DNA from: Candidatus Rokuibacteriota bacterium
GTDB taxonomy: Bacteria > Methylomirabilota > Methylomirabilia > Rokubacteriales > CSP1-6
DNA length: 37,034 bases
Reading direction: 5' to 3'
NCBI GenBank assembly: GCA_016193045.1
Contig: JACPSW010000065.1
Location: 1 to 37,034 of the forward strand
Each line of letters begins with the position of its first letter. The stretch's first letter is position 1. The translations under genes and the position numbers were made by a program. Below the pieces are notes generated by a model. The model did not search any database and was not told where the DNA came from. It was given only the letters and a program-made list of their open reading frames with translations. Below, piece after piece: positions 29,597 to 36,876 of this stretch.

Positions 29597-29628
29597 AGGT
29601 TGCGGCGGCAAAGCCGCCGCTCGAACCT
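29597..29628. terminator. Hairpin between two minus-strand genes
   Basis: AGGTT (29597-29601) and GCGGCGGC (29602-29609), loop AAA, GCCGCCGC (29613-29620) then AACCT (29624-29628). The eight-pair core is perfect. It lies downstream of the SnoaL-like gene and upstream of the zincin gene on the minus strand, where it may end transcription. Confidence 0.5.
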
Positions 29629-29673
29629 GCACGACGTAGGGGCCGGGGGAACCCGTCGGGGATCAGCACGGTC

Positions 29674-30108
29674 CTACCTAGGGAGGCGGCGGGCGAGGAC
29701 CCTGGCCAGGCTCTCCGGGGCGAAGCCCAGCTGGAGGAACGCCGCCCCGGAGTCGAAGTACTCGCGGTAGGAGGCGGCCTTGCCGCCCTTCAGCTCGAAG
29801 AGGCTCATGCCTGAGAAGCTGACCTTCTTTCCAGCGCTGCGTGGGATCGCTTCGCTGACGGTATAGCTGAACGTCCACTCGGCGGCGGCGCGGAGGGGAT
29901 CGGCCACCACGACGTGCATGGTCCAGGTGGAGTCCCGGCCGTCCCTGAACATCTTCTCGAACAGCTCCTTGAGGCCGACCCGACCCTGGTGCCGACCGTA
30001 GAAGATGTCGTGATAGACGGCGTCCTCGGTGAAGCAGGCCAGGAGCCCCGGCACGTCCTGGCGGTTGAAGGCGGCGGCGAAATCCTGGACGAGATCGCTT
30101 CCGGTCAT
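29674..30108 (-). CDS. SnoaL/NTF2-like protein
   Basis: The 144-residue product MTGSDLVQDFAAAFNRQDVP has the cone-shaped NTF2 fold pattern: helix, GLLACFTEDAVYHDIFYGRH, helix GLKELFEKMFRDG, then strands WTMHVVVADPLRAAAEWTFS and KVSFSGMSLFELKGGKAASY. SnoaL-type relatives act as small hydrolases, isomerases or binding proteins. The start follows AGAGGAGA. Its ATG overlaps the stop of the CoA-transferase gene (ATGA), so the two are co-translated; they may act on the same acyl substrate. Confidence 0.82.
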   Translation of the reverse strand: MTGSDLVQDFAAAFNRQDVPGLLACFTEDAVYHDIFYGRHQGRVGLKELFEKMFRDGRDSTWTMHVVVADPLRAAAEWTFSYTVSEAIPRSAGKKVSFSGMSLFELKGGKAASYREYFDSGAAFLQLGFAPESLARVLARRLPR

Positions 30109-31256
30109 CGTGTGTCTCCTCTGACGATCCTTCGCGTCACGAGCTCCGCGATGGCGGCGGCGGAGTAACCGAGCTCCTTGAGAACTTCGGCCGTGTGCTG
30201 GCCCAGGGTGGGCGGCGGGCCGCCGTCCCGGCCCGGGGTGTCTGAGAGCGAAATGGGGAGACCCATGAGGGTCAAGGGACCGACCTCGGGGTGCTCGTAG
30301 CGGCGCGCCATGCCGTGGTGGGCGACGAAGGGGCCCGCCATGAACTCCTGGAGGGTCTGGACCGGCGCGCACGGAATGTCATGGGACGCCAGGAGCGCCA
30401 GCCACTCGTCGCACGGTTTGGTCTTGAAGGTCACCTGGAGGAGGGGGATCAATGCGTCCCTGTGATCGAGGCGGCTGATCCAGGAGCCGAAGCGAGGGTC
30501 CGCTGCGAGGTCAGGACGGTCGAGGGCCTCGCACAGGTTCAGCCAGAAGCTCTGGTTGCCGCACGCGAGGAAGAAGTACCGGCCGTCGCCGGCTTGGTAG
30601 AGGCGATAGATGGGATTGTCGCGGAAGACCGACGGGCGGCCCGGATAATCCGTGACGTTGCCGGACTGGAGCGCGAGGGCGGCGTGGGCCAGGGACGTCT
30701 CCACACGCTGGCCGCGCCCGGTTCGCTCCCGGACGTAGAGGGCCGCGAGCACCCCCTGGCAGGCGAGGGCGGCGGCGTAGTAGTCGGTGATCGCGATCCT
30801 GACGTACTGGGGCGGGCCCCCGAACCCCTGGAGCGCCATCACGCCGGCCATGGCCTGCAGCAGCGGATCGAAGCCCGGCCGGTCCCGGTCGGGGCCGTCG
30901 GAGCCGAAGGCGGTGACCGAGCAGTAGACGAGGCGTGGGTTGACGGCGCGGAGGTCGGCCTCGCCCACGCCGAGCCGGTCGGCGACGCCCGGGCGCATGT
31001 TCTCCATCACCACGTCGGCCGTCGCCGCCAGCCGGTGGACGATGGCCCGCCCCTCGGGGTCCTTGAGGTTGAGGCTGACGGAGCGCTTGCCCCGGTTCCA
31101 GCCGAAGAAGCCGGGCAACTCACGGAAGGAATCCCCCTCCAGCGACTCGACCTTGATCACCTCGGCGCCGAGGTCGGCGAGCATCATCGCGGCGTAGGAG
31201 CCGGCGATGTAGCCCGTGAGGTCCACCACCTTGACGCCCTCGAGCGCCCAGTTCAT
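30105..31256 (-). CDS. CaiB/BaiF family III CoA-transferase
   Basis: This 383-residue type III CoA-transferase begins MNWALEGVKVVDLTGYIAGS. Family landmarks are MMLADLGAEVIKVE, GFFGWNRGKRSVSLNLK, ADVVMENMRPGVADRLG and NPRLVYCSVTAFG. Asp158 in AITDYYAAAL is the probable catalytic residue that forms an acyl anhydride. It transfers CoA between carboxylic acids; the substrate is unknown. No ribosome site precedes the ATG, and the gene seems to start almost at its mRNA end from the palindrome at 31264-31275. The SnoaL-like gene is coupled downstream. Confidence 0.92.
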   Translation of the reverse strand: MNWALEGVKVVDLTGYIAGSYAAMMLADLGAEVIKVESLEGDSFRELPGFFGWNRGKRSVSLNLKDPEGRAIVHRLAATADVVMENMRPGVADRLGVGEADLRAVNPRLVYCSVTAFGSDGPDRDRPGFDPLLQAMAGVMALQGFGGPPQYVRIAITDYYAAALACQGVLAALYVRERTGRGQRVETSLAHAALALQSGNVTDYPGRPSVFRDNPIYRLYQAGDGRYFFLACGNQSFWLNLCEALDRPDLAADPRFGSWISRLDHRDALIPLLQVTFKTKPCDEWLALLASHDIPCAPVQTLQEFMAGPFVAHHGMARRYEHPEVGPLTLMGLPISLSDTPGRDGGPPPTLGQHTAEVLKELGYSAAAIAELVTRRIVRGDTR

Positions 31257-31263
31257 CGGCCGT

Positions 31264-31275
31264 TAGTGTACACTA
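31264..31275. promoter_or_regulatory. Palindromic shared -10 between divergent genes
   Basis: TAGTGTACACTA is a perfect 12-bp palindrome in the 26-bp gap between the CoA-transferase and phnD starts. Each strand reads TACACT, a -10 box, eight bases before the phnD ATG and eight before the CoA-transferase ATG. Both mRNAs would be close to leaderless. It may equally be an operator. Confidence 0.5.
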
Positions 31276-31282
31276 TGGGGCG

Positions 31283-32308
31283 ATGCGAGCAATTCGCGTC
31301 GCCCCGTGGCTCTGCGGACTCAGCCTCCTCCTGCTGATCGGGTTGTCGGCCCCGGAGGCGGCGGAGCAGTGCGCCAACCGGGGGAGGCTGGACGTCCTCT
31401 ACTGCGACGAGGACGGCGACCAGGTGGCCGATCCCCCCAAGGACCCGAAGAAGCTCATCAACCCCGACATCCTGATCTTCGCCTACGTCCCCGTGGAGGA
31501 CCCCGCGGTCTATACCGCGACGTTCGGCGACCTCATGCGCCATCTCGAGAAGGCGACGGGCAAGAAGGTCCAGTTCTTCGGCCCCCAGAACTACGCGGCT
31601 CAGATCGAGGCGATGCGGTCGGGGCGGCTTCACGTCACCGGCTACTCCACGGGCTCCGTGCCCTTCGCGGTGAACCTGGCGGGCGCGGCGCCCTTCGCCG
31701 TGATGGCGGACGACCAGGGGGGCGGCTCCGGCTACCATCTGATCGTGATCACCCAGGCCAACAACACCCGGATCAGCTCCGTCGCCGACCTCAAGGGCAA
31801 GCGCGTCGCCCACGTGTCGCAGACCTCCAACTCCGGTCACCAGGCGCCGGTCTACTTCTTCTCCAGGCTGGGGGTGGTGCCCGGGAGGGATTATCAGATT
31901 GCCTTCACCGGCAAGCACGACAACAGCATCCTCGGGGTCGTGACCGGCGACTACGACGCGGCGGCGGTGGCTGACACCGTGTTGCAGCGCATGGTGAACC
32001 GGGGTCTGGTCAAGAAGACCGACTACAAGGTGATCTACACCTCGCCCGTGTTTCCCCGCGCCGGCTTCGCCCACGCTCACAACCTGGATCCAAAGCTGGC
32101 GGAGAGAATCAAGGAGGCCTTCTTCACGTTCAGGATCGAGGGCTCGAGCGTGGGCAAAGAGTTCAAGGACGTCACGCGCTTCATGCCCATCACGTACAAG
32201 AAGGATTGGGACGCGGTGGTGGGGATCCAGGAAGCCAACGGCGTCGCCTACACGAAGGAGTCCCCCGACTACAAGAAGCTCTCGAGGCCGCCCAGGGCCG
32301 GCGAGTAG
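31283..32308 (+). CDS. phnD: Phosphonate/phosphite-type ABC transporter binding protein (PhnD)
   Basis: This 341-residue periplasmic protein has a signal peptide MRAIRVAPWLCGLSLLLLIG ending near APEAAEQ. The PhnD-family core is visible: ILIFAYVPVEDPAVYTATFG, LMRHLEKATGKKVQFFGPQN, AAQIEAMRSGRLHVTGYSTG, ISSVADLKGKRVAHVSQTSN, SGHQAPVYFF and the segment with GKHDNSILGVVTGDYDAAAV. It should bind phosphonate, phosphite or phosphate ester for the downstream PhnC and PhnE proteins. It is followed after 12 nt by phnC. A near-leaderless start from the palindrome at 31264-31275 is likely. Confidence 0.93.
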   Translation: MRAIRVAPWLCGLSLLLLIGLSAPEAAEQCANRGRLDVLYCDEDGDQVADPPKDPKKLINPDILIFAYVPVEDPAVYTATFGDLMRHLEKATGKKVQFFGPQNYAAQIEAMRSGRLHVTGYSTGSVPFAVNLAGAAPFAVMADDQGGGSGYHLIVITQANNTRISSVADLKGKRVAHVSQTSNSGHQAPVYFFSRLGVVPGRDYQIAFTGKHDNSILGVVTGDYDAAAVADTVLQRMVNRGLVKKTDYKVIYTSPVFPRAGFAHAHNLDPKLAERIKEAFFTFRIEGSSVGKEFKDVTRFMPITYKKDWDAVVGIQEANGVAYTKESPDYKKLSRPPRAGE

Positions 32309-32320
32309 TCCGCCCCGCCC

Positions 32321-33112
32321 ATGCTCGAGGTCGCGGGGCTCGTCAAGGCGTACCCCGGCGGCGACCAGGTCCTCCGCGGCGTCTCCCTCACCGTCAAGGC
32401 CACCGAGGTCGTCTTCGTCATCGGCCCCTCGGGGGCCGGCAAGAGCACCCTCATCCGCTGCATCAACCGTCTGGTGGAGCCCGACGCCGGCTCCGTGCGC
32501 CTGGACGGCGTGGAGATCACGCGGCTCACGGGCGCGGAGCTCCGCCGCGCCCGGCGGCACATGGCGATGATCTTCCAGGAGTTCAACCTGGTGGAGCGGC
32601 TCACCGTGATGGAGAATGTCCTCAGCGGGCGCCTGGGCTACGTCGGCCTCTGGCAGGCCTGGCGGCGGCGCTTCCCTCCGGAGGACGTGGAGCTGGCCTT
32701 CGAGACGCTGAAGCGCGTGGGGCTGTCGGGCTTCGAGAACAAGCGCGCGGACGAGCTCTCTGGCGGCCAGCGCCAGCGCGTCGGGATCGCCCGCGCCCTC
32801 GTGCAGCGGCCGAAGATCCTCCTCGTGGACGAGCCCACCTCGAGCCTGGATCCGAAGACTTCGGAAGCCGTCATGGCCCTGATTACGCGACTGGCCGCCG
32901 AGGAGCAGATCCCCGCCCTCATCAACATCCACGACGTGCCGCTGGCGCGGCAGTTCGCCCAGCGGATCCTGGGGCTCAACCAGGGCGTGTTCGTCTTCGA
33001 AGGGACGCCCGAGGACCTCACGCCGGCGGTCCTGGACCTGATCTACGCGGGGGCCGGCGAAGAGCTCACCTCCGCCCTCGGTGCCCTCTCGGTGTCAGAC
33101 ACCGGTGTCTGA
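32321..33112 (+). CDS. phnC: Phosphonate-type ABC transporter ATPase (PhnC)
   Basis: This 263-residue ATPase has Walker A GPSGAGKS at residues 35-42, the Q-loop in [20 protein letters not shown], signature [19 protein letters not shown], Walker [13 protein letters not shown] and a switch His in NIHDVPLA. The family insert with [10 protein letters not shown] matches PhnC. It powers uptake of the PhnD ligand. The last seven codons (SVSDTGV) fall inside the 26-bp palindrome at 33091-33116, so the natural C-terminus may have been extended or replaced by that repeat. phnE follows after 4 nt. Confidence 0.94.
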   Translation: MLEVAGLVKAYPGGDQVLRGVSLTVKATEVVFVIGPSGAGKSTLIRCINRLVEPDAGSVRLDGVEITRLTGAELRRARRHMAMIFQEFNLVERLTVMENVLSGRLGYVGLWQAWRRRFPPEDVELAFETLKRVGLSGFENKRADELSGGQRQRVGIARALVQRPKILLVDEPTSSLDPKTSEAVMALITRLAAEEQIPALINIHDVPLARQFAQRILGLNQGVFVFEGTPEDLTPAVLDLIYAGAGEELTSALGALSVSDTGV

Positions 33113-33116
33113 CACC
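33091..33116. repeat. 26-bp perfect palindrome at the phnC/phnE junction
   Basis: GGTGTCAGACACC followed by GGTGTCTGACACC makes a perfect 26-bp palindrome. Each 13-bp half is itself a hairpin GGTGTC-N-GACACC. It covers the phnC stop and the ribosome-site region of phnE. It resembles REP-type elements that end up in junctions between genes. It may stall or stabilise the mRNA. Confidence 0.72.
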
Positions 33117-33926
33117 ATGATGCGCATGTCACGGCCTACCGTGGTGACGGAGTGGCGGCGGCCGTCGGCGTTCCCCGCCCGGTGGATGGGGCCCGCCCTA
33201 GGGCTGGGGCTCGCCGCCTTCGTCCTCTGGAACCTGCTCAGTCTCCAGGTGGACCCGGCGCGCGTGAGCCGGGGCCTGGGCCGCGCGTGGATCGTCTTCG
33301 GCCGCGCGTTCCCTCCTGACTGGAGCCGCTGGGAGCTCCTCGTCGAGGGAGTCATCGAGAGCCTCCAGATGGCCGCCCTCTCCACGGCCTTGGGCGTCCT
33401 GATCGCGACCCCCGTGGCGGTGATGGCCGCGCGCAACTTCTCTCCGCTGGGGGTGTACGCCGTCGGGCGCGGAATCATCTCCCTCGGGCGCACCTTCCAC
33501 GAGATCATCGTGGCCATCCTCTTCGTCAAGGCCGTGGGCTTCGGCCCCTTCGCGGGCATGCTCACCCTCACGTGGGGGTCCATCGGCTTCTTCGGCAAGC
33601 TCCTGGCCGAGCAGATCGAGAACATCGACCGGGGCCAGGTGGAGGCAATCCGGGCGACGGGGGCGGGCCCCGGCGCGGTGCTCGTCTTCGGCGTGCTCCC
33701 CCAGGTGCTCCCCCGCTTCGTCGGCCTCACGATCTACCAGTGGGACATCCACCTGCGGCAGTCCGCGATCATCGGGATCGTGGGGGCGGGGGGAATCGGC
33801 ACCACGCTCTACAACTCCTTCGCCCGCTACGACTATGACTTCTCGCTGGCGATCCTCCTCGTGATCGTCGCCATCGTGCTCCTGGGTGAGGCGGTCTCCG
33901 CCGCGGCGCGCAGGCGGATCCAATGA
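33117..33926 (+). CDS. phnE: Phosphonate-type ABC transporter permease (PhnE), copy 1
   Basis: The permease is about 269 residues. Starts at 33117, 33120 or 33126 are possible, and none has a ribosome site, because the palindrome occupies that place. It carries the BPD_transp_1 domain: helix GPALGLGLAAFVLWNLLSLQ, VEGVIESLQMAALSTALGVL, IATPVAVMAARNFSPLGVYA, and the ATPase-contact loop EAIRATGAGPGAVLVFGVLP. It forms the membrane channel with phnE copy 2. Its stop overlaps the next ATG (ATGA). Confidence 0.92.
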   Translation: MMRMSRPTVVTEWRRPSAFPARWMGPALGLGLAAFVLWNLLSLQVDPARVSRGLGRAWIVFGRAFPPDWSRWELLVEGVIESLQMAALSTALGVLIATPVAVMAARNFSPLGVYAVGRGIISLGRTFHEIIVAILFVKAVGFGPFAGMLTLTWGSIGFFGKLLAEQIENIDRGQVEAIRATGAGPGAVLVFGVLPQVLPRFVGLTIYQWDIHLRQSAIIGIVGAGGIGTTLYNSFARYDYDFSLAILLVIVAIVLLGEAVSAAARRRIQ

Positions 33927-34705
33927 GGGCGTGGCGGCGCTTCAGCCCGCTCCAGACGGCCCTCCGGCTCCTGGCGCGCCTCGGGGCCGCGGTGGTGCTC
34001 CTCTGGGCCCTCCGCGGCATGGACATCCGCTGGGAGTTCGTGAGCGATTCCCCCGCGCAGATGGGGGACCTCCTCGGCCGTATGTTCCCTCCCGACTGGG
34101 CCTTCGCCGGCGAGGTCGTCGATCCGCTCGTCCAGACGATCAACATCGCCACCGTGGGGACCATCCTGGCCGTGCTCCTGTCGATTCCCGTGGCCTTCCT
34201 GGCGGCGCGGAACACGACCTTCAACCGGGCGACCTACGCGCTGGGGCGCCTCGTGATGTCGGTGAGCCGCTCGGTGGACTCGCTGATCTGGGCGCTGATC
34301 TTCATCATCGTGGTGGGGCCGGGCTCGCTGGCCGGTGCCCTGGCGGTGGGGGTGCGCTCCATCGGCTTCGTGTCAAAGCTCTTCGCCGAGGGGATCGAGG
34401 AGATCGACCGAGGCCAAGTGGAGGCGATCGTTGCCACCGGCGCGGGGCGCTTCAAGGTGCTCCTCTATGGGATCGTGCCCCAGATCCGTCCAGTCTTCGC
34501 CGGGGTGTGCATCTACCGCTGGGACATCAACATCCGGGAGTCCACGGTGCTCGGCATCGTCGGGGCGGGGGGAATCGGCTTCGTACTGAACACGGCGATC
34601 CTCGGCCTCGAGTGGAGCCGGGTGGGGCTGATCCTCCTGGTCATCCTGGGCGTCGTCGTCGTATCGGAAGCCCTTTCCGCCTACTTCAGGAAGCGCGTGG
34701 CCTGA
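33923..34705 (+). CDS. phnE: Phosphonate-type ABC transporter permease (PhnE), copy 2
   Basis: This 260-residue permease is paralogous to copy 1. It has VDPLVQTINIATVGTILAVL, LSIPVAFLAARNTTFNRATY, SVDSLIWALIFIIVVGPGSL and the EAA-type loop EAIVATGAGRFKVLLYGIVP followed by WDINIRESTVLGIVGAGGIG. Tandem phnE genes suggest that the channel is a heterodimer. It begins within the stop of copy 1 and ends the phn operon; the next gene has its own promoter-like box. Confidence 0.93.
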   Translation: MRAWRRFSPLQTALRLLARLGAAVVLLWALRGMDIRWEFVSDSPAQMGDLLGRMFPPDWAFAGEVVDPLVQTINIATVGTILAVLLSIPVAFLAARNTTFNRATYALGRLVMSVSRSVDSLIWALIFIIVVGPGSLAGALAVGVRSIGFVSKLFAEGIEEIDRGQVEAIVATGAGRFKVLLYGIVPQIRPVFAGVCIYRWDINIRESTVLGIVGAGGIGFVLNTAILGLEWSRVGLILLVILGVVVVSEALSAYFRKRVA

Positions 34706-34713
34706 CCCGATTG

Positions 34714-34722
34714 TGCTACAAA
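34714..34722 (+). promoter_or_regulatory. Extended -10 box before the selenoprotein gene
   Basis: TGCTACAAA within GATTGTGCTACAAAGG. The same GATTGTGCTACA word precedes the HAD gene at 27927. TTTTGAGGAGG (34773-34783) is the ribosome site for the ATG at 34790. Confidence 0.4.
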
Positions 34723-34789
34723 GGTGGGGCGGGGGCGGGGCGGACCGCCACCCCCCGAACGCACTAGATACCTTTTGAGGAGGCGCGCC

Positions 34790-35632
34790 ATGCCGATCTC
34801 TTACATTCAGCGCACCCGCGAGCGCTACGCCGAGTACCCGCCCTTCCGCTGGGCGGTGAACACGGAGGCCCCCTGGGCCACGCTCGCCAAGCCGATCAAG
34901 GAGTGCCGGCTGGCGCTGGTCAGCTCGGGCGGCTTTTATCTGAAGACCCAGCCGCCGTTCGGGGAGAACGACACCTCCTACCGGAAAATCCCGTGGGACA
35001 CGAACCCGGCGGACCTCCGCATCTATCACCACGGCTACCGGGACGCCGACGCCGACCGGGATCCCAACTGCGTCTTCCCCCTCGAGCGCCTGCGCGAGCT
35101 GGAGGCGGCGGGGGTCATTGGGGCCCTTGCCGATCCCGCGATCTCCTTCGTCACCATCTACTCGGCGCGGAAGGAGCTCGTGGAGCGCGCCCCGAAGATC
35201 GTCGCCGAGCTCAAGGCCGCGAAGGCGGATGCCGCCCTCCTGGTGCCCGTCTGACCCGTCTGCCATCAGTCCGTGGGACTGATCGCGCGCGAGATCGAGC
35301 GGGAGGGGATTCCCACCCTCAGCATGAGCTCGGCCTGGGACGTCACCTTCACGGTGCGCCCGCCACGGGCCGTGTTCGTGAACTTCCCGCTGAATCACCA
35401 GACGGGCAAGGCCAACGACCCCAGGCTCCAGCGCCGGATCCTGCTCGACGCGCTGCGCGCCTTCGAGCTGTTCTGGGCGCCGGGGATGATGCTCACGCTG
35501 CCGTACGTCTGGGATCCCCGGGATACGAGCTGGGAGGAAAAGGACTTCGGGCCGGGGTTCGAGCTCTACGGGGTCGGCGAGGCGATGCAGGAGGGCTTCG
35601 CCGAACGGAAGCTGGGCCGCGCCCAGGCGTGA
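34790..35632 (+). CDS. Selenoprotein B-like (glycine/sarcosine/betaine reductase GrdB family), with in-frame UGA as selenocysteine
   Basis: The full reading frame is 280 residues with UGA at codon 155 (35252-35254). N-terminal part: MPISYIQRTRERYAEYPPFR, LALVSSGGFYLKTQPPFGEN, PNCVFPLERLRELEAAGVIG. After ADAALLVPV comes UGA, then PVCHQSVGLIAREIEREGIP and on to GMMLTLPYVWDP in the same frame. The motif is U-P-V-C, the U-x-x-C of redox selenoproteins; relatives have this position followed by x-x-C-H-[QR]-S. A SECIS-like hairpin stands at 35265-35283. Read as ordinary stop codon the gene would be cut in half inside a conserved motif. GrdB-type proteins form part of glycine, sarcosine, betaine or D-proline reductases; here the small 280-residue form is of unknown substrate. 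The 3' end overlaps a HAD-IIA gene. Confidence 0.85.
35265..35283 (+). promoter_or_regulatory. SECIS-like hairpin downstream of the UGA codon
   Basis: ATCAGTCC (35265-35272), loop GTG, GGACTGAT (35276-35283), eight perfect pairs. The loop begins 18 nt after the UGA and starts with G. Spacing, stem length and loop G fit general descriptions of bacterial SECIS elements, which recruit SelB. The bases also encode the conserved HQSVGLI, so part of the pairing could be chance. Confidence 0.68.
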
Positions 35633-36459
35633 GGCTCGCCGACCTCAGCGGGTTCGCCTTCGACCTGGACGGCTGCGTCTGGACCGGCGCCGTCCTCCTT
35701 CCCGGCGCCGCGGATCTCCTCGCCGCCCTGCGCCGGCGGGGCAAGCGCGCCGTCTTCCTTACGAACAACTCGCGGGAGCTCCCCGAGTCCGTCGCCCGGA
35801 AATTGTGCGATCTCGGCGTGGAGGCGAGCCCCCGGGAGGTTCTGACGGCGCTCGACCTCGTCGGCGGGGAGATCGCCCGGCGCTTCGGCCGGACCGAGGT
35901 GCTCGTCCTGGGCGTGGAGGAGATGACCCGGGCCCTGAAGGCCCATGGCCACCGGCTGGTCCCACTGGAGCGCTGGCGAGACGCGCGGGTCGTGGCGGTG
36001 GGCAACGATCCGGCGTTCGACTACGCCAAGCTCAAGGCCGCATCGCAGGCCGTGGCTCGCGGTGCCCACTTCGTCACGGTCAATCTCGATCCCACGCTCC
36101 CTCTCGAGAAGGGCGAGTTCGATCCCGGGGCGGGAGCCCTGGCTGAGGCCGTTGCGGTCGCCTCCGGCGTCCGCCCCCTCGTCATCGGCAAGCCCCGCCC
36201 GCTGATCTTCAGGACGGCGCTCGAGCGCCTGGGGTGTCGCCCACGAGAGGCCGCGATGATCGGGGACAGCCTAAGGTCGGATATCCGGGGCGGGCGGGCG
36301 GCGGGGATGTTCACGGTCTGGGTGGTGCCGCCGGGCGCGAAGCGGCAGGGGGGGATTCGCCCCCACCTCCGCGTCGCATCTCTGACGGAGCTACACGCGC
36401 TTCTCGAGGAGGGCGTATCTATTCGGCGGCGGAGGCAGTTCCCCTCGACGAGGGGCTAG
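35629..36459 (+). CDS. HAD-superfamily subfamily IIA phosphatase (NagD-like)
   Basis: This 276-residue protein starts at the GTG overlapping the selenoprotein stop (GTGA). HAD motifs: FDLDGCVW with D12 and D14, motif II FLTNNSRELPESV, the Lys in VIGKPRPLIF and motif IV AAMIGDSLRSDIRGGRAAGM. A C2-type cap sits between motifs II and III (LVLGVEEMTRALKAHGHRLV). NagD, phosphoglycolate and para-nitrophenyl phosphatases have this shape; the substrate is unknown. Coupling to a selenoprotein B-like gene suggests a joint pathway or repair role, by inference only. Confidence 0.9.
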   Translation: MRLADLSGFAFDLDGCVWTGAVLLPGAADLLAALRRRGKRAVFLTNNSRELPESVARKLCDLGVEASPREVLTALDLVGGEIARRFGRTEVLVLGVEEMTRALKAHGHRLVPLERWRDARVVAVGNDPAFDYAKLKAASQAVARGAHFVTVNLDPTLPLEKGEFDPGAGALAEAVAVASGVRPLVIGKPRPLIFRTALERLGCRPREAAMIGDSLRSDIRGGRAAGMFTVWVVPPGAKRQGGIRPHLRVASLTELHALLEEGVSIRRRRQFPSTRG

Positions 36460-36542
36460 AACTCTCACCCCCTGAGTTTCCTGCGACAATGTGTCCCGAT
36501 ATCACAGGCGGCACATTCGCATGAGCATCGGGGGAGGAGCAT

Positions 36543-36731
36543 TTAGGCCTGGGAAGAAGCGGTCGCCCTTTCTCGAAGTAGTTCTTTGCGGCGCAGCCAG
36601 GAATCAAATCCTTCTTCCAATTCTTCCCTTGTGATGATGCCCCGCGAAATGAGCAGGGTATTCAGGGCGTACACAGCCGCGGCCAAGCGTTCGTCCTCCG
36701 GGATGCTCTGGATCTTATCCTCGAGGTTCAT
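36543..36731 (-). CDS. Hypothetical small protein
   Basis: The 62-residue product MNLEDKIQSIPEDERLAAAV, YALNTLLISRGIITREELEE, GFDSWLRRKELL starts at 36731, where GGGGGAG stands nine bases upstream; a longer frame to 36791 looks unlikely. It is predicted all-helical. The segment LISRGIITREELEE resembles the helix found in nitrile hydratase accessory or beta-subunit N-termini, but similarity is short. No other domain is seen. Confidence 0.5.
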   Translation of the reverse strand: MNLEDKIQSIPEDERLAAAVYALNTLLISRGIITREELEEGFDSWLRRKELLRERATASSQA

Positions 36732-36827
36732 CGGGATCGCTCCCCCGGCAGGCGTGATAAGTTGCCCCACTCTGTTCCATGTGATCTTCACAAGTCAAGA
36801 AAAAACCCCTGTGCTTTTTTGTGGACA

Positions 36828-36856
36828 TTGACCCCGGCTTCCTGTCCGGGTACCTT
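36828..36856 (+). promoter_or_regulatory. Promoter of the Uma2-family gene
   Basis: TTGACC (36828-36833), 17 nt, TACCTT (36851-36856). The start site would be near 36863 and GAGGG precedes the ATG at 36877. Confidence 0.6.
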
Positions 36857-36876
36857 GTCGGATGAGGGAATACGCC

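Noticed and set aside
31253..32932. A 559-codon minus-strand frame across phnD and phnC.
   Set aside because: It covers two genes with clear motifs on the other strand and shows no domain itself.
36785..36825. AAAAAA and TTTTTT runs near 36800 and 36816 as a terminator.
   Set aside because: The pairing is only A with T and the loop has no GC stem, so a terminator is not supported.
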